Below are positions 54,935 to 63,585 of a DNA stretch of 63,725 nucleotides, piece after piece (position 1 is the first letter of the stretch; every line of letters begins with the position of its first letter). The notes below the pieces were generated by a model. The model was not told the origin of the DNA, did no database searches, and saw only the letters and a program-made list of their open reading frames with translations. The position numbers were made by a program, and so were the translations under genes. Origin of the DNA: Sphingomonadaceae bacterium 3R27E2-A (GTDB lineage Bacteria; Pseudomonadota; Alphaproteobacteria; Sphingomonadales; Sphingomonadaceae); the NCBI GenBank assembly GCA_005503165.1, contig SCNT01000025.1, forward strand, positions 1 to 63,725, read 5' to 3'.

Positions 54935-56395
54935 TTACATATTGTAGGCGCGCTCGCCGTGCTCTGCGAGGTCGAGCCCTTCCTGCTCGACGTCCTTGGA
55001 CGGGCGCAGGCCGATGGTGTATTTGAGCGCCAGGAACAGCACCGCGCTGACAATGCCGGTCCAGACGACGGTGGTCCCGACCGCCCAGATCTGGGTCATC
55101 ACCTGGCCCGCGAGGTCGAACTCGCCGGCCTTGGCAACGGGCGCGGTGTAGTCGATCCAGCCCTGGCCGCCCCAGGCGGGGTTGGCGACGAAGCCGGTGC
55201 CGATCGCGCCGACGATGCCGCCGACCGCGTGGATGCCGAACACGTCGAGCGAGTCGTCATATTTCAGTTTCTTCTTCACCGTGGTGACGAAGAAGAAGCA
55301 GACCAGCGAAGCGACCGCGCCGAGGATGATCGCGGTGCCGGGGTGGGCGAAGCCCGCCGCCGGCGTAATCGCGACCAGACCGGCGACGACACCCGAGACC
55401 GCACCCAGCAGCGAAGGCTTCTTGTGCACGATCTGCTCGATGATCGCCCATGCCGCACCTGCCGCCGCGGTGGCGACGAAGGTGTTGATGAAGGCCAGCG
55501 CGCCGAAGGCATTGGCTTCGAGACCCGAGCCGGCGTTGAAGCCGAACCAGCCGATCCACAGCAACGAGGCGCCGATCATCGTCATGACCAGATTGTGCGG
55601 GGGCATGGGTTCGGTGTTGTAGCCGAGGCGCGGACCGATCACGAGGCAACCGACCAGGCCGGCGATGCCCGCATTGATGTGGACGACGGTGCCGCCGGCG
55701 AAGTCGAGCGCGCCCCAGCCCCACAGCAGGCCCATGTCGGTCGGGGCGGCGTGCAGGAAGTCCGGGCCGGCCCAGTACCACACCATGTGCGCGATCGGGA
55801 AATAGGCGAAGGTCAGCCACAGCACCGTGAAGATGATCAGCGGGGTGAACTTCACGCGCTCGGCAAACGCCCCGACGATCAGCGCCGGCGTGATGCAGGC
55901 GAAGGTCATCTGGAAGATCACGAAGACATATTCGGGGAGATAGACCCCGTTCGAGAAGGTCGCGGCGAGGGTCGTCGGGTCGACGCCCGCGAGGAACGCC
56001 TTGTCGAGCCCGCCGAACAGCGAGGGGAAGGGCGTGCCGGTCGAGGTGAAGGCCATCGAATAGCCCCAGCTGAACCAGACCAGCGCCGCGACGCAGACGA
56101 TCGTCAGCACCTGCATCAGCACCGACAGCATATTCTTGGCGCGGACGAGGCCGCCGTAGAAGAGCGCGAGCGCGGGCACGGACATCAGCAGCACCAGAGC
56201 CGAGGCGACGAGCATCCATGCCACGTCGCCCTTGTCGACCATTTCGGCGGTCGGCACGAACGGGGCGGGCGGCGCCGCTTCGGCGGCCGGAGCCGCGGCG
56301 GCGGTCGCCGCTTCCTGCGCCCAGACGGGCAGCGCGGCGAAGAGCGCGAGGCCCGCGGCCCCGGCTCCTGCCGCAATCTTGTTTGCGAAGTTCAT
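54935..56395 (-). CDS. amtB: Ammonium transporter AmtB
   Basis: 486 residues from ATG 56395 (MNFANKIAAGAGAAGLALFAALPVWAQ), with an N-terminal signal-like segment, a linker rich in Ala/Pro, then eleven helices. Conserved: FYGGLVRAKNMLSVLMQ, DFAGGTVVHINAGIAGLVG (pore His region), WFGFNAGSG and DSLDVFGIHAVGGIVGAIGTG. It conducts ammonium and is gated by the PII protein encoded 17 bp upstream. The open frame running to 56875 includes glnK in another frame and is not used. A terminator follows the stop. Confidence 0.96.
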   Translation of the reverse strand: MNFANKIAAGAGAAGLALFAALPVWAQEAATAAAAPAAEAAPPAPFVPTAEMVDKGDVAWMLVASALVLLMSVPALALFYGGLVRAKNMLSVLMQVLTIVCVAALVWFSWGYSMAFTSTGTPFPSLFGGLDKAFLAGVDPTTLAATFSNGVYLPEYVFVIFQMTFACITPALIVGAFAERVKFTPLIIFTVLWLTFAYFPIAHMVWYWAGPDFLHAAPTDMGLLWGWGALDFAGGTVVHINAGIAGLVGCLVIGPRLGYNTEPMPPHNLVMTMIGASLLWIGWFGFNAGSGLEANAFGALAFINTFVATAAAGAAWAIIEQIVHKKPSLLGAVSGVVAGLVAITPAAGFAHPGTAIILGAVASLVCFFFVTTVKKKLKYDDSLDVFGIHAVGGIVGAIGTGFVANPAWGGQGWIDYTAPVAKAGEFDLAGQVMTQIWAVGTTVVWTGIVSAVLFLALKYTIGLRPSKDVEQEGLDLAEHGERAYNM

Positions 56396-56412
56396 TGCTT
56401 CCCCCTTTATCA

Positions 56413-56823
<411 letters not shown>

Positions 56824-56920
56824 TTAACATTTTGTGACGAATTGCGGCGCCTCTGCGACCGATTGAGTCCGTCAAATGGGCAGGCGAAGCAGGCCTGTGC
56901 CTGTTTTTTGGGCAGATCGG

Positions 56921-57040
56921 TTCCCCTCTCGCAGGCGAGAGGGGCAGCGAGACTTGCGAACTTGTTCGCTAGTCGCAGCGGGGTGGGCACCTGCCACGGC
57001 GCTTGCCCACCCCCAACCCCTCCCGCCTGCGGGACGGGAG
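56921..57040. repeat. Dispersed inverted repeat (family F2), copy 2
   Basis: Hairpin CCCCTCTCGCAGGCGAGAGG at the left, GCAGCGAGACTTG and GTCGCAGCGGGGTGGGC in the middle, CCCCTCCCGCCTGCGGGA near the right. It ends just before the stop of the EEP gene at 57043. Confidence 0.82.
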
Positions 57041-57042
57041 TA

Positions 57043-57735
57043 TCACGCCCGCTCGAACCGAGCCCAGATCGGCAGATGGTCCGACGCCCTTGCCGCGAGC
57101 GCGCTGCGGTGAACCCCGGCCTCGACCGCCTTCAGGTCGGGCGAGGCGAAGATGCGGTCGAGCCTGGCGACCGGGCGGCGGCTGTGAAAGCTGTGGCCGG
57201 TGTCGACCAGCTGGTGGCGCTCGCCGAAATCGTGGAGGCAGCCGCCCTGGTTGCGCCACTCGTTGCAGTCGCCCATCAGGATCGTCGGCAGCTGCTCGCC
57301 GGCGGCGACATGGAGCAGGATCGCGCGCGCCTGCTGGCGCCGCCGCAGCCCCGAAATGTCGAGGTGCATGCCGACCACGCGCAATCGGGTTTCGCCGATG
57401 CGGACGGTCGCCGCGACGGCGCCGCGCGGTTCGAGCGTCGGCAGGTGCAGCGCGTGGCTCTCCTCGACCTCGGCGCCCTTGCGCACGAGCAGCGCATTGC
57501 CGTGCCAGCCGATGCTGTGCGGGCGGCCGTCGAGCGCGACGGGGACATAGTCGCTATGCTCGTCGAACATATGGGGCGGGATCGCGCTGGCGCGCGCGCC
57601 GAAGCGGCGGTCGGCCTCCTGCAGCGCGACGATGTCGGCGTCGAGTTCGCCCAGCACCGACAACACCCGGCCGGGATCGCGGCGGCGGTCGAGCCCGATA
57701 CCCTTGCGCATATTGTAACTGGCGACCTTGATCAT
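57043..57735 (-). CDS. Endonuclease/exonuclease/phosphatase (EEP) family hydrolase
   Basis: 230 residues starting MIKVASYNMRKGIGLD. EEP motifs: ASYNMRKG (metal Asn), ALQEADRR (metal Glu), VVGMHLDISG, LMGDCNEW (Asp/Asn) and ASDHLPIWARF (catalytic Asp-His). These enzymes cleave phosphodiesters in DNA, lipids or inositol phosphates; the short length suits the small cytosolic members. No context hint about the substrate. Confidence 0.88.
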   Translation of the reverse strand: MIKVASYNMRKGIGLDRRRDPGRVLSVLGELDADIVALQEADRRFGARASAIPPHMFDEHSDYVPVALDGRPHSIGWHGNALLVRKGAEVEESHALHLPTLEPRGAVAATVRIGETRLRVVGMHLDISGLRRRQQARAILLHVAAGEQLPTILMGDCNEWRNQGGCLHDFGERHQLVDTGHSFHSRRPVARLDRIFASPDLKAVEAGVHRSALAARASDHLPIWARFERA

Positions 57736-57761
57736 GGGAGAGTTTGGAACCTGCCTCTAAT

Positions 57762-57845
57762 CCGTTCATGCGGCGCTTGTCGAAGCCCCGCTCTTCGTTC
57801 CCATCAAAAGGAAAAACGCCCCTTCGACAAGCTCAGGACGAACGG
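57762..57845. repeat. Dispersed inverted repeat (family F5), copy 2
   Basis: CGCTTGTCGAAG at the left and CTTCGACAAGCTCAGGACGA at the right form the outer stem, with a shorter inner part than copy 1 (19294). It lies between the EEP and PPOx genes. Confidence 0.8.
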
Positions 57846-57875
57846 AAGAGGATCCGGTTGCCCCGAAAGCGCCGA

Positions 57876-58433
57876 TCAGCCGGTAATGAAGCGATCGGTC
57901 GGCCGCGTCGGCAGGCCGTCGATGCTCTTCGTCCGCTCCCTGAACTTCTCGACCCACAGCACGGGATCGGCCTGGCGGTGATATTTCTGCAGCGTGTCGC
58001 GCTCGTGCTGCAATGCCATCATCGGCACGCCCCAGCCGCAACTGGTCTGCACGCTCTCGACGTCGATCACGAAAATCTGGCGTGTGCCGGGGAGCAGGGT
58101 GAAATGCGCGGCGACGGCATCCCAGTCGGCATCCTGCGGGAGCACCGCGCGCCCGCGGCCGTAGATCCGCAGGATCAGCGCGGTGCGGTCGAAAGCGCAG
58201 AACATGATCGTGATCCGCCCGTCCGCGGCGAGATGCGCGTGCGTCTCGTTGCCCGATCCGCCGAAGTCGAGATAGGCGACCTGGCTCTCCGAAAGCACGC
58301 GGAAGGTGTCGGCATAGCCCTTGGGCGACAGGTTGATCCGGCCTTCGTCGGCCGCGGTCGCGGTGAAGAAGATCGGCTGCTTTTCGATGAAGGCGATATG
58401 CTTGTCGGTCAGCGTGTCGGTGAAGTCGGCCAT
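57876..58433 (-). CDS. Pyridoxamine 5'-phosphate oxidase family protein
   Basis: 185 residues. Split-barrel flavin fold: FIEKQPIFFTATAADEGRINLSPKGYADTFRVL, VAYLDFGGSGNETHAHLAADGRITIMFCAFD, RGRAVLP. These match the pyridoxamine-phosphate oxidase-like superfamily, which binds FMN or F420; the C-terminal substrate part of true PdxH is absent, so pyridoxal synthesis is unlikely. Function unknown. Confidence 0.85.
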   Translation of the reverse strand: MADFTDTLTDKHIAFIEKQPIFFTATAADEGRINLSPKGYADTFRVLSESQVAYLDFGGSGNETHAHLAADGRITIMFCAFDRTALILRIYGRGRAVLPQDADWDAVAAHFTLLPGTRQIFVIDVESVQTSCGWGVPMMALQHERDTLQKYHRQADPVLWVEKFRERTKSIDGLPTRPTDRFITG

Positions 58434-58467
58434 GGTCGTTGCTCCGCGTCGGTCCGCGCCGCTCCTA

Positions 58468-59040
58468 TCACCATTGGCTGCCCTCTTCTATCGCCGCCTG
58501 CTCCTCGGGGCGCGCCCTGCGGCCGAGCGCGGCGTTGCGGTGCGGGAAGCGCCCGAAGCGATCGATCATGTCGAAATGCTTCTGCGCATAATCGTGGAAC
58601 AGCGGGTCGGCGAGCTGCCCCATCAGCCGCAGCGATTCGCGCTGGTCGGCGATATCCTCGCTATGCTCGAAGGGCAGATAAGCGAATTGCCGCCGCGCGT
58701 CGGGCCACTCCCGGTCCCAGCCTTTCGCGACGATCCCGTGCGCAATGGCGCGCGCGAGGTCGTCGGTGGCGAAGGCGTCGGCGTGGCCGCGGTGGATGTT
58801 GCGCGGCACCTGGTCGAACAGGATCGCCGCGGCGAGCGCGGTGTCGGGGTCGGTGAGGAAGGTCTCGGCGGGCAAGGATCGCAGCGCCTCGTGCCACTCG
58901 CCGGCGAGGCCCTGCACCGCGGCGTCGAAGTCGGGCCCGCCGCCGTACCAGTCGTCCATGCCATGCGCTTCGAACCAGAAGCTCAGCAGCTGCGCCGGCC
59001 AGTCGGCGGGCGGGGCGGGGGCTTTCATTTCATCCGTCAT
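58468..59040 (-). CDS. DUF924 family protein
   Basis: 190 residues. LLSFWFEAHGMDDWYGGGPDFDA, ETFLTDPDTALAAAILFDQVPRNIHRGHADAFATDDLARAIA, YLPFEHSEDIADQRESLRL and HFDMIDRFGRFPHRNAALGR mark DUF924, an all-helical TPR-like family of unknown role. The listed start (ATG 59040, MTDEMKAP) lies within an F3 repeat end; the next ATG at 59028 (MKAPAP) is an alternative that avoids it. Confidence 0.85.
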   Translation of the reverse strand: MTDEMKAPAPPADWPAQLLSFWFEAHGMDDWYGGGPDFDAAVQGLAGEWHEALRSLPAETFLTDPDTALAAAILFDQVPRNIHRGHADAFATDDLARAIAHGIVAKGWDREWPDARRQFAYLPFEHSEDIADQRESLRLMGQLADPLFHDYAQKHFDMIDRFGRFPHRNAALGRRARPEEQAAIEEGSQW

Positions 59041-59118
59041 TGCGAGCGAAGCGAAGCAATCCAGGGCCGTTTACGCAACCCTGGATTGCTTCGTCACCTT
59101 CGGTTCCTCGCAATGACG
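59035..59118. repeat. Dispersed inverted repeat (family F3), copy 3
   Basis: CGTCATTGCGAGCG ... CCTCGCAATGACG, with inner AATCCAGGG and CCCTGGATT arms. It overlaps the putative start codon of the DUF924 gene. Confidence 0.88.
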
Positions 59119-59131
59119 GGGCTTTTTGGCG

Positions 59132-59530
59132 TCATTCGCCCTTCACGCGGCGGTACGGCACGAATTCGCCGAGCGAGACGAAGCCCGCATACATATGGCT
59201 CGTTCGGTCGCGCAGCTGGACCGTGTCGATGCTGCACAGCTGGCTGCCGATCGTCTTGGTGACGAGGATATCGTCGTCGTCGAGCGATTCGGCGCCGCCC
59301 TTCGGCCGGTTGACCCACAGGGTGCTGCCGGCGCGATAGACGATAGCGGTGCCGTCGATGATCGTCGAGCTGCGCGCCGAGGTCAGGTTGATGCAATTCT
59401 GCGGCTCGCCGGCGACGCGGCCCTCGAGCATCTTCTCGAGCTGCGCCTCGGGCGCCAGCTTTTCCTTGGCCGCGGCGGGCCCGGCGGCGATCGCCGCGGC
59501 GGCGATGATGGTAAAGATAAACGGACGCAT
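59132..59530 (-). CDS. Secreted hypothetical protein
   Basis: 132 residues from ATG 59530 (MRPFIFTIIAAAAIAAGPAAAK), with a signal peptide. The mature part has two Cys (NCINLTSAR, QLCSIDTVQL) and a beta-rich pattern (STIIDGTAIVYRAGSTLWVNRPKGG). No family recognised; several sphingomonad proteins share such a layout. Same direction as the DUF924 gene, upstream of it by 91 bp that hold the F3 repeat. Confidence 0.75.
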   Translation of the reverse strand: MRPFIFTIIAAAAIAAGPAAAKEKLAPEAQLEKMLEGRVAGEPQNCINLTSARSSTIIDGTAIVYRAGSTLWVNRPKGGAESLDDDDILVTKTIGSQLCSIDTVQLRDRTSHMYAGFVSLGEFVPYRRVKGE

Positions 59531-59609
59531 GGTTCGACTCCTGTCATTCAACACACACCCTCTATCGATAATATAGGGCGGCCCGTCTGAACGGCAACTG
59601 ACTCGACGG

Positions 59610-59730
59610 TCTCCCCTCCCGCAGGCGGGAGGGGTTGGGGGTGGGCAGCACCGTTTCAGATGCCCACCCCGCTGCGACTAGGGCGCAAGCGCCCAAGTCT
59701 CGCTGCCCCTCCCGCTTGCGGGAGGGGAGA
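59610..59730. repeat. Dispersed inverted repeat (family F2), copy 3
   Basis: CTCCCCTCCCGCAGGCGGGA at the left, CCCCTCCCGCTTGCGGGAGG near the right, with GGGGTGGGCAG and TGCCCACCCCGCTGCGACTA between. The right end touches the stop codon of the gene at 59731. Confidence 0.85.
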
Positions 59731-60939
59731 TTAGCAGGCCGCATCGGGCAACGGGATGCCGAGCGGGCCCTTGCACTTCTTCTTCTTCGCCGGCGCCGGG
59801 GTCTCGCTGCCGCCGCTGCTCGCGCCGCCGCCGCTCATCGCGCCGAAATCGGCGCCGACCATCAGCATCGTGTAGGAGCGGAAACGCACCTTCGCGGTCC
59901 AGTCGATGTTCCACACGCCGGTCGCGGGCTTGGGCGGATAGGAGAAATTGGCCTCGGGACCGAAGGCGTTCAGATTGCCCATCATGATCTCGCCCGACGC
60001 CTTCTTGACCTCGGCGGGGATCTGGCACGTCGTCTGCGACGGCGGCATCACGATCTTCCTGGTGATCAGATTGGCGACGACCGAGGGCGGCAGCCAGTCC
60101 CACAGCCCGCCGCCGAACTCCTTGGTCGCGCTGCTCGACCACCAGATGATGTCGCCGCCTTTGTCCGCGCGGTCCATGCCGCCGATCGTCCAGGCGGCGT
60201 AGCCGGTGGCGTTGGTCACCGGGTTCCAGCGGATCGTCACCGACCCGTCGGCATTGTCGGCGGTCGAGGCCTGCAGCGCGGGCATATAATCCTGCGCCAG
60301 CGTGAAGTTGATGTCGCTCCCGACATTGCTCGCGACGCGGTGCGCGCCGAGCAGGCTGCTGTCCTTCGCGGGCATCTTGGTCGACCTGGCGTTCGGCCAT
60401 TCGACATAGGATCTGCTGTTCTCGGGCGATACTTCGCGCACCACCGGCACCGCGCTCGAGAAGAGGTTCGGCGGCATCTGCCCCGCCGCGACCTTGGCGA
60501 AATCGATCACCACCGGCTGCCCCGGCCCCGCCTTGGCGCCGCAGCCCCAATAGAGCAGGAGCCGGCCCTTGGGGCGCTCGAACTCATAGGGATAGTCGGC
60601 CGGTTTGCGCTCGGGCGCGATCAGCGGCACCGATTTGCCGAGCTTGGCCTGCGGCAGGAAGAAATGGTCGCCTTTCGGTGGCGGTGCGGTCGGCGCCTCG
60701 TTCGAACCGAGGCGCAGGAACAGCTGGCGCGCGAGCGCGCTGTCGGGGCCGCCGCCGAACATCATGCTCATCGCGCCGCCCAAGCCGCCTTTTCCGCCGC
60801 CCATCGCGGCGAAGCCCGACATCGTCGCGGCGTCCATCTCGTAGCGTTCCCTGGGGCCGGTGCTCTTCTGCGCCGCGACGGGCGCGCCCAGCATCGCCGC
60901 GATCACCGCGACCGAGGTAAGTCGAAAAATCCTGCGCAT
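59731..60939 (-). CDS. Secreted hypothetical protein with fibronectin-like segment
   Basis: 402 residues from ATG 60939 (MRRIFRLTSVAVIAAMLGAPVAAQ), with a signal peptide. A Met/Gly-rich region (about 35-70, GFAAMGGGKGGLGGAMSMMFGGG) precedes a large globular part with GSVTIRWNPVTNATGYAAWTI (type III fibronectin-like strand pattern). A Gly/Ser/Pro linker and a Lys/Cys-rich tail (PAKKKKCKGPLGIPLPDAAC) end it. No family or function is recognised. Likely periplasmic or surface-exposed. Confidence 0.78.
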   Translation of the reverse strand: MRRIFRLTSVAVIAAMLGAPVAAQKSTGPRERYEMDAATMSGFAAMGGGKGGLGGAMSMMFGGGPDSALARQLFLRLGSNEAPTAPPPKGDHFFLPQAKLGKSVPLIAPERKPADYPYEFERPKGRLLLYWGCGAKAGPGQPVVIDFAKVAAGQMPPNLFSSAVPVVREVSPENSRSYVEWPNARSTKMPAKDSSLLGAHRVASNVGSDINFTLAQDYMPALQASTADNADGSVTIRWNPVTNATGYAAWTIGGMDRADKGGDIIWWSSSATKEFGGGLWDWLPPSVVANLITRKIVMPPSQTTCQIPAEVKKASGEIMMGNLNAFGPEANFSYPPKPATGVWNIDWTAKVRFRSYTMLMVGADFGAMSGGGASSGGSETPAPAKKKKCKGPLGIPLPDAAC

Positions 60940-61184
60940 AATTCCTCCCTGCGACCGGCGGCACTCACGCCCCGGCGGAAAAACTCATGCGACCCGATAT
61001 TTGCTCTTGTTTGAGACGGGTATAGGCGCGAGGACGGCGGAGGCCAAGTGAGCGCGGTCACAGCGCGGATTCATTTTCAGGCCATATTTTCGTGACTTTT
61101 CCGATGCAAATTTTGGGACAGATTGAGCGGTTTAACAGATGGTAAATTTTTTTTGAAAACGCTCTTGCCTATTTCCTGCGGCTG

Positions 61185-61211
61185 AATCATTTTTAGCGCA
61201 CCCAAATGATT
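61185..61211. promoter_or_regulatory. AT-rich inverted repeat upstream of the Fic module
   Basis: AATCATTT (61185-61192) and AAATGATT (61204-61211) are exact inverted repeats 25-50 bp before the antitoxin start, a possible autoregulatory site. The whole stretch 61060-61235 is lower in GC than the neighbouring genes; the 296-bp gap 60940-61235 holds no other gene. Confidence 0.4.
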
Positions 61212-61235
61212 GGGTTGTCGCCAGAGGAGAATCGT

Positions 61236-61448
61236 ATGGCCGCTCGGAAGCCCATGATGGGTCCGACGCCTGAACGCAATGATCTCGAACAGCAGGTGAA
61301 AGAGGCTTTGGCAAAGCCGCTGACAGATGAAGAGTTCGATCAGCAGAAGGCGAGTTTCGCCTATGGAAATGCGCCAGACTCGGATTTCATCACCAAAGAC
61401 AGCGCAATGCGCGCAATCCACAGCTTTCGGTTAAAGGAAGCTGCCTAG
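61236..61448 (+). CDS. Putative Fic antitoxin (VbhA-like)
   Basis: 70 residues from ATG 61236 with AGAGGAG 5-11 bases upstream. Acidic, helical: DLEQQVKEALAKPLTDEEFDQQKASFAYGNAPDSDFITKD. The block S40-F-A-Y-G-N45 aligns with the (S/T)xxxE(G/N) inhibitory motif of class I Fic antitoxins but has Gly where the inhibitory Glu is expected. The gene is directly before fic on the same strand, separated by a terminator-like hairpin. Assignment rests mainly on position and the partial motif. Confidence 0.7.
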   Translation: MAARKPMMGPTPERNDLEQQVKEALAKPLTDEEFDQQKASFAYGNAPDSDFITKDSAMRAIHSFRLKEAA

Positions 61449-61454
61449 GGAAGG

Positions 61455-61481
61455 GCCCGGCGAAAGCCGGGCTCTCTTTTT
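61455..61481 (+). terminator. Terminator-like hairpin between antitoxin and Fic (F4-related)
   Basis: GCCCGGC-GAAA-GCCGGGC (61455-61472) followed by TCTCTTTTT, whose last T is adjacent to the Fic ATG at 61482. It is a trimmed copy of the dispersed CCCCGGCGAAAGCCGGGG palindrome and has the shape of a Rho-independent terminator. Confidence 0.75.
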
Positions 61482-62075
61482 ATGATTGTATTGGAATCGC
61501 AAGATGCCGAACTTTACGCTCGGTTGCTGGAGAGAAATCTGATCCGCCAGTACGATTTGCTGGCAAACTGCATTGAAATCGGCCTCAAGCAGGGCCCCTT
61601 CGCGTTGGACAAATATGTCCTCTGGGCGCTGAATCATGTTGCCGTCGCGAACATCTCTCAATTTGGTGGTCGGTTCCGTGAAGAGCCGATCTACGTGGGC
61701 GATCACATCCCTCCACACTTCGATCAGGTGCCGGAGTTAATGGACAGGTTTATCTCGTTCATACACGAAAATTGGGATAATCTTAGTCCGACGCAGCTAG
61801 CGGCATATGGTCTATGGCGCTTGAATTGGATTCACCCGTTCATCGAAGGCAATGGCCGCACAGCACGGGCCGTCTGTTACTACCTGCTCTGTACGAAATA
61901 TGGCGGTTTGCTGAGGGGAAAAAAGATCGTACCCGAACGCATACGAGAAAATCGGAGGCCATATTATGACGCCCTGAAGGCAGCAGACCGTGCGTGGGAA
62001 AATGGAAACCTCGACGTGTCTGCCCTCGAAGCATATCTAGCTCAATTGGTCTCCGAACAGCTCAGCGACGCATAA
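61482..62075 (+). CDS. Fic domain protein, probable AMP-transferase toxin
   Basis: 197 residues starting MIVLESQDAELYARLLERNL. The Fic core motif HPFIEGNGRTAR (118-129) is complete, with the catalytic His118, preceded by the flap-like segment FREEPIYVGDHIPPHFDQVPELM. Such proteins transfer AMP to a Tyr or Thr of a target (gyrase or topo IV for VbhT-like toxins). The ATG follows the T run of a hairpin directly, leaving no Shine-Dalgarno sequence. Base composition is lower in GC than its neighbours. It is convergent with tldD (2-bp gap). Confidence 0.9.
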   Translation: MIVLESQDAELYARLLERNLIRQYDLLANCIEIGLKQGPFALDKYVLWALNHVAVANISQFGGRFREEPIYVGDHIPPHFDQVPELMDRFISFIHENWDNLSPTQLAAYGLWRLNWIHPFIEGNGRTARAVCYYLLCTKYGGLLRGKKIVPERIRENRRPYYDALKAADRAWENGNLDVSALEAYLAQLVSEQLSDA

Positions 62076-62077
62076 GC

Positions 62078-63520
62078 TCAGGCCGTCCCGCCCACGGTCA
62101 GCCCGCCCACCAGCAACGTCGGCTGGCCGACGCCCGCGGGGACGCTCTGGCCGCCCTTGCCGCACACGCCGATGCCTTCGTCGAGCGCCGTGTCATTGCC
62201 GATGCCCAGCACTTTCGTCAGCACGCTCGGGCCGTCGCCGATCAGCGTCGCGCCCTTGATCGAATCGCCGAGCCTGCCATTCTCGATCTTGTAGGCCTCG
62301 GTGCAGCTGAAGACGAACTTGCCCGATACGATGTCGACCTGCCCGCCGCCGAAGCTCTTGGCGAAGATGCCGTTCTTGACGCGGCTCAGCAGTTCGGCGG
62401 GATCGTCCTCGCCGCCGCGCATGAAGGTGTTGGTCATCCGCGGCATCGGCGCATGCGCGAAGCTTTCGCGGCGGCCGTTGCCCGTGGGCGCGACGCCCAT
62501 CAGCCGCGCGTTGAGGCGGTCCTGCATATAGGCCTTCAGAATGCCGTCCTCGATCAGGATATTTTCCTGCGTCGGGGTGCCCTCGTCGTCGATGCTGAGC
62601 GAGCCGCGGCGCCCCCCTCCAATTGGGCTTGCGATGCTGCCGTCGTCGACCACGGTCACCCCGGGCGCGGCGACGCGCTGGCCGATGCGGCCCGAAAAGG
62701 CGCTGGTGCCCTTGCGGTTGAAATCGCCCTCGAGCCCGTGGCCCACGGCTTCGTGGAGCAGCACCCCGGGCCAGCCGGGGCCGAGCAGCACGGTGAACTC
62801 GCCCGCGGGGGCATCGACGGCGCGCAGGTTGACCAGCGCCTGCGCCAGCGCCTCGTCGATTGCGCGGTTCCACTGCTCGGGCTCGAACAGATGGTCGTAC
62901 ATATAACGGCCGCCGAGCCCGAAATAGCCGCTCTCGCGGCGGCCGTTCTCCTCGACGACGATGCTGACGTTCAGGCGGACGAGCGGGCGGATGTCGGTCG
63001 CGAGGAAGCCGTCGGCGCGGACGATCTCGACCACCGACCAGCTGCCCGCGAGCGCGACCGAGACCTGCACGACGCGCGGGTCGCGCGCGCGCGCGGCGGC
63101 GTCGACCTCCTGACAGAGCGCGACTTTCTTGGCGAAGGGGATGAGGTCGAGCGGGTTGGCTTCGTCGTAGAGGTGGCGGTTGGTGCGCGCCGGCGGCCCG
63201 GCGGGCGCCTGCGCCGCGGGATCGAGCAAGGCGAGTGTCCCGGCGGCGCGGCGGATCGCGCCGGCGCTGATCTCGCTCGCGTGCGCAAAGCCCGTCATCT
63301 CGCCCGACACCGCGCGCAGCCCGAAACCGGCGTCGGTCGAATAGTCGGCGGTCTTGAGGCGCCCGTCGTCGAAGCCGAAGCTCTCGGTCGCGCGATATTG
63401 CAGGTAGAGCTCGCCATCGTCGGCCCTGGCCAGCGCCTCCTGCGCGAGCTTCTGCGCGAGGTCGGGGTCGAGCGCATCGGCGCGATAGAGGAAGCGGCGG
63501 GGATCGGTGGGGCTTGTCAT
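62078..63520 (-). CDS. tldD: Metalloprotease TldD
   Basis: 480 residues from ATG 63520 (MTSPTDPRRFLYRADAL). Family marks: DDGRLKTADYSTDAGFGLRAV, the metal-binding LLHEAVGHGLEGDFNRKG, and C-terminal FAHAPMPRMTNTFMRGG and GGQVDIVSGKFVFSCTEAY. TldD/TldE form a protease that processes modified peptides (microcin B17) and degrades antitoxins such as CcdA; TldE is not in this window. Full length. Confidence 0.95.
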   Translation of the reverse strand: MTSPTDPRRFLYRADALDPDLAQKLAQEALARADDGELYLQYRATESFGFDDGRLKTADYSTDAGFGLRAVSGEMTGFAHASEISAGAIRRAAGTLALLDPAAQAPAGPPARTNRHLYDEANPLDLIPFAKKVALCQEVDAAARARDPRVVQVSVALAGSWSVVEIVRADGFLATDIRPLVRLNVSIVVEENGRRESGYFGLGGRYMYDHLFEPEQWNRAIDEALAQALVNLRAVDAPAGEFTVLLGPGWPGVLLHEAVGHGLEGDFNRKGTSAFSGRIGQRVAAPGVTVVDDGSIASPIGGGRRGSLSIDDEGTPTQENILIEDGILKAYMQDRLNARLMGVAPTGNGRRESFAHAPMPRMTNTFMRGGEDDPAELLSRVKNGIFAKSFGGGQVDIVSGKFVFSCTEAYKIENGRLGDSIKGATLIGDGPSVLTKVLGIGNDTALDEGIGVCGKGGQSVPAGVGQPTLLVGGLTVGGTA

Positions 63521-63585
63521 GGGGTGGATATAGGCGTGGGGGCGCGTGGCGGGAAGGGGCGTTGATGGCGGCTTTGGGTTGGGGA

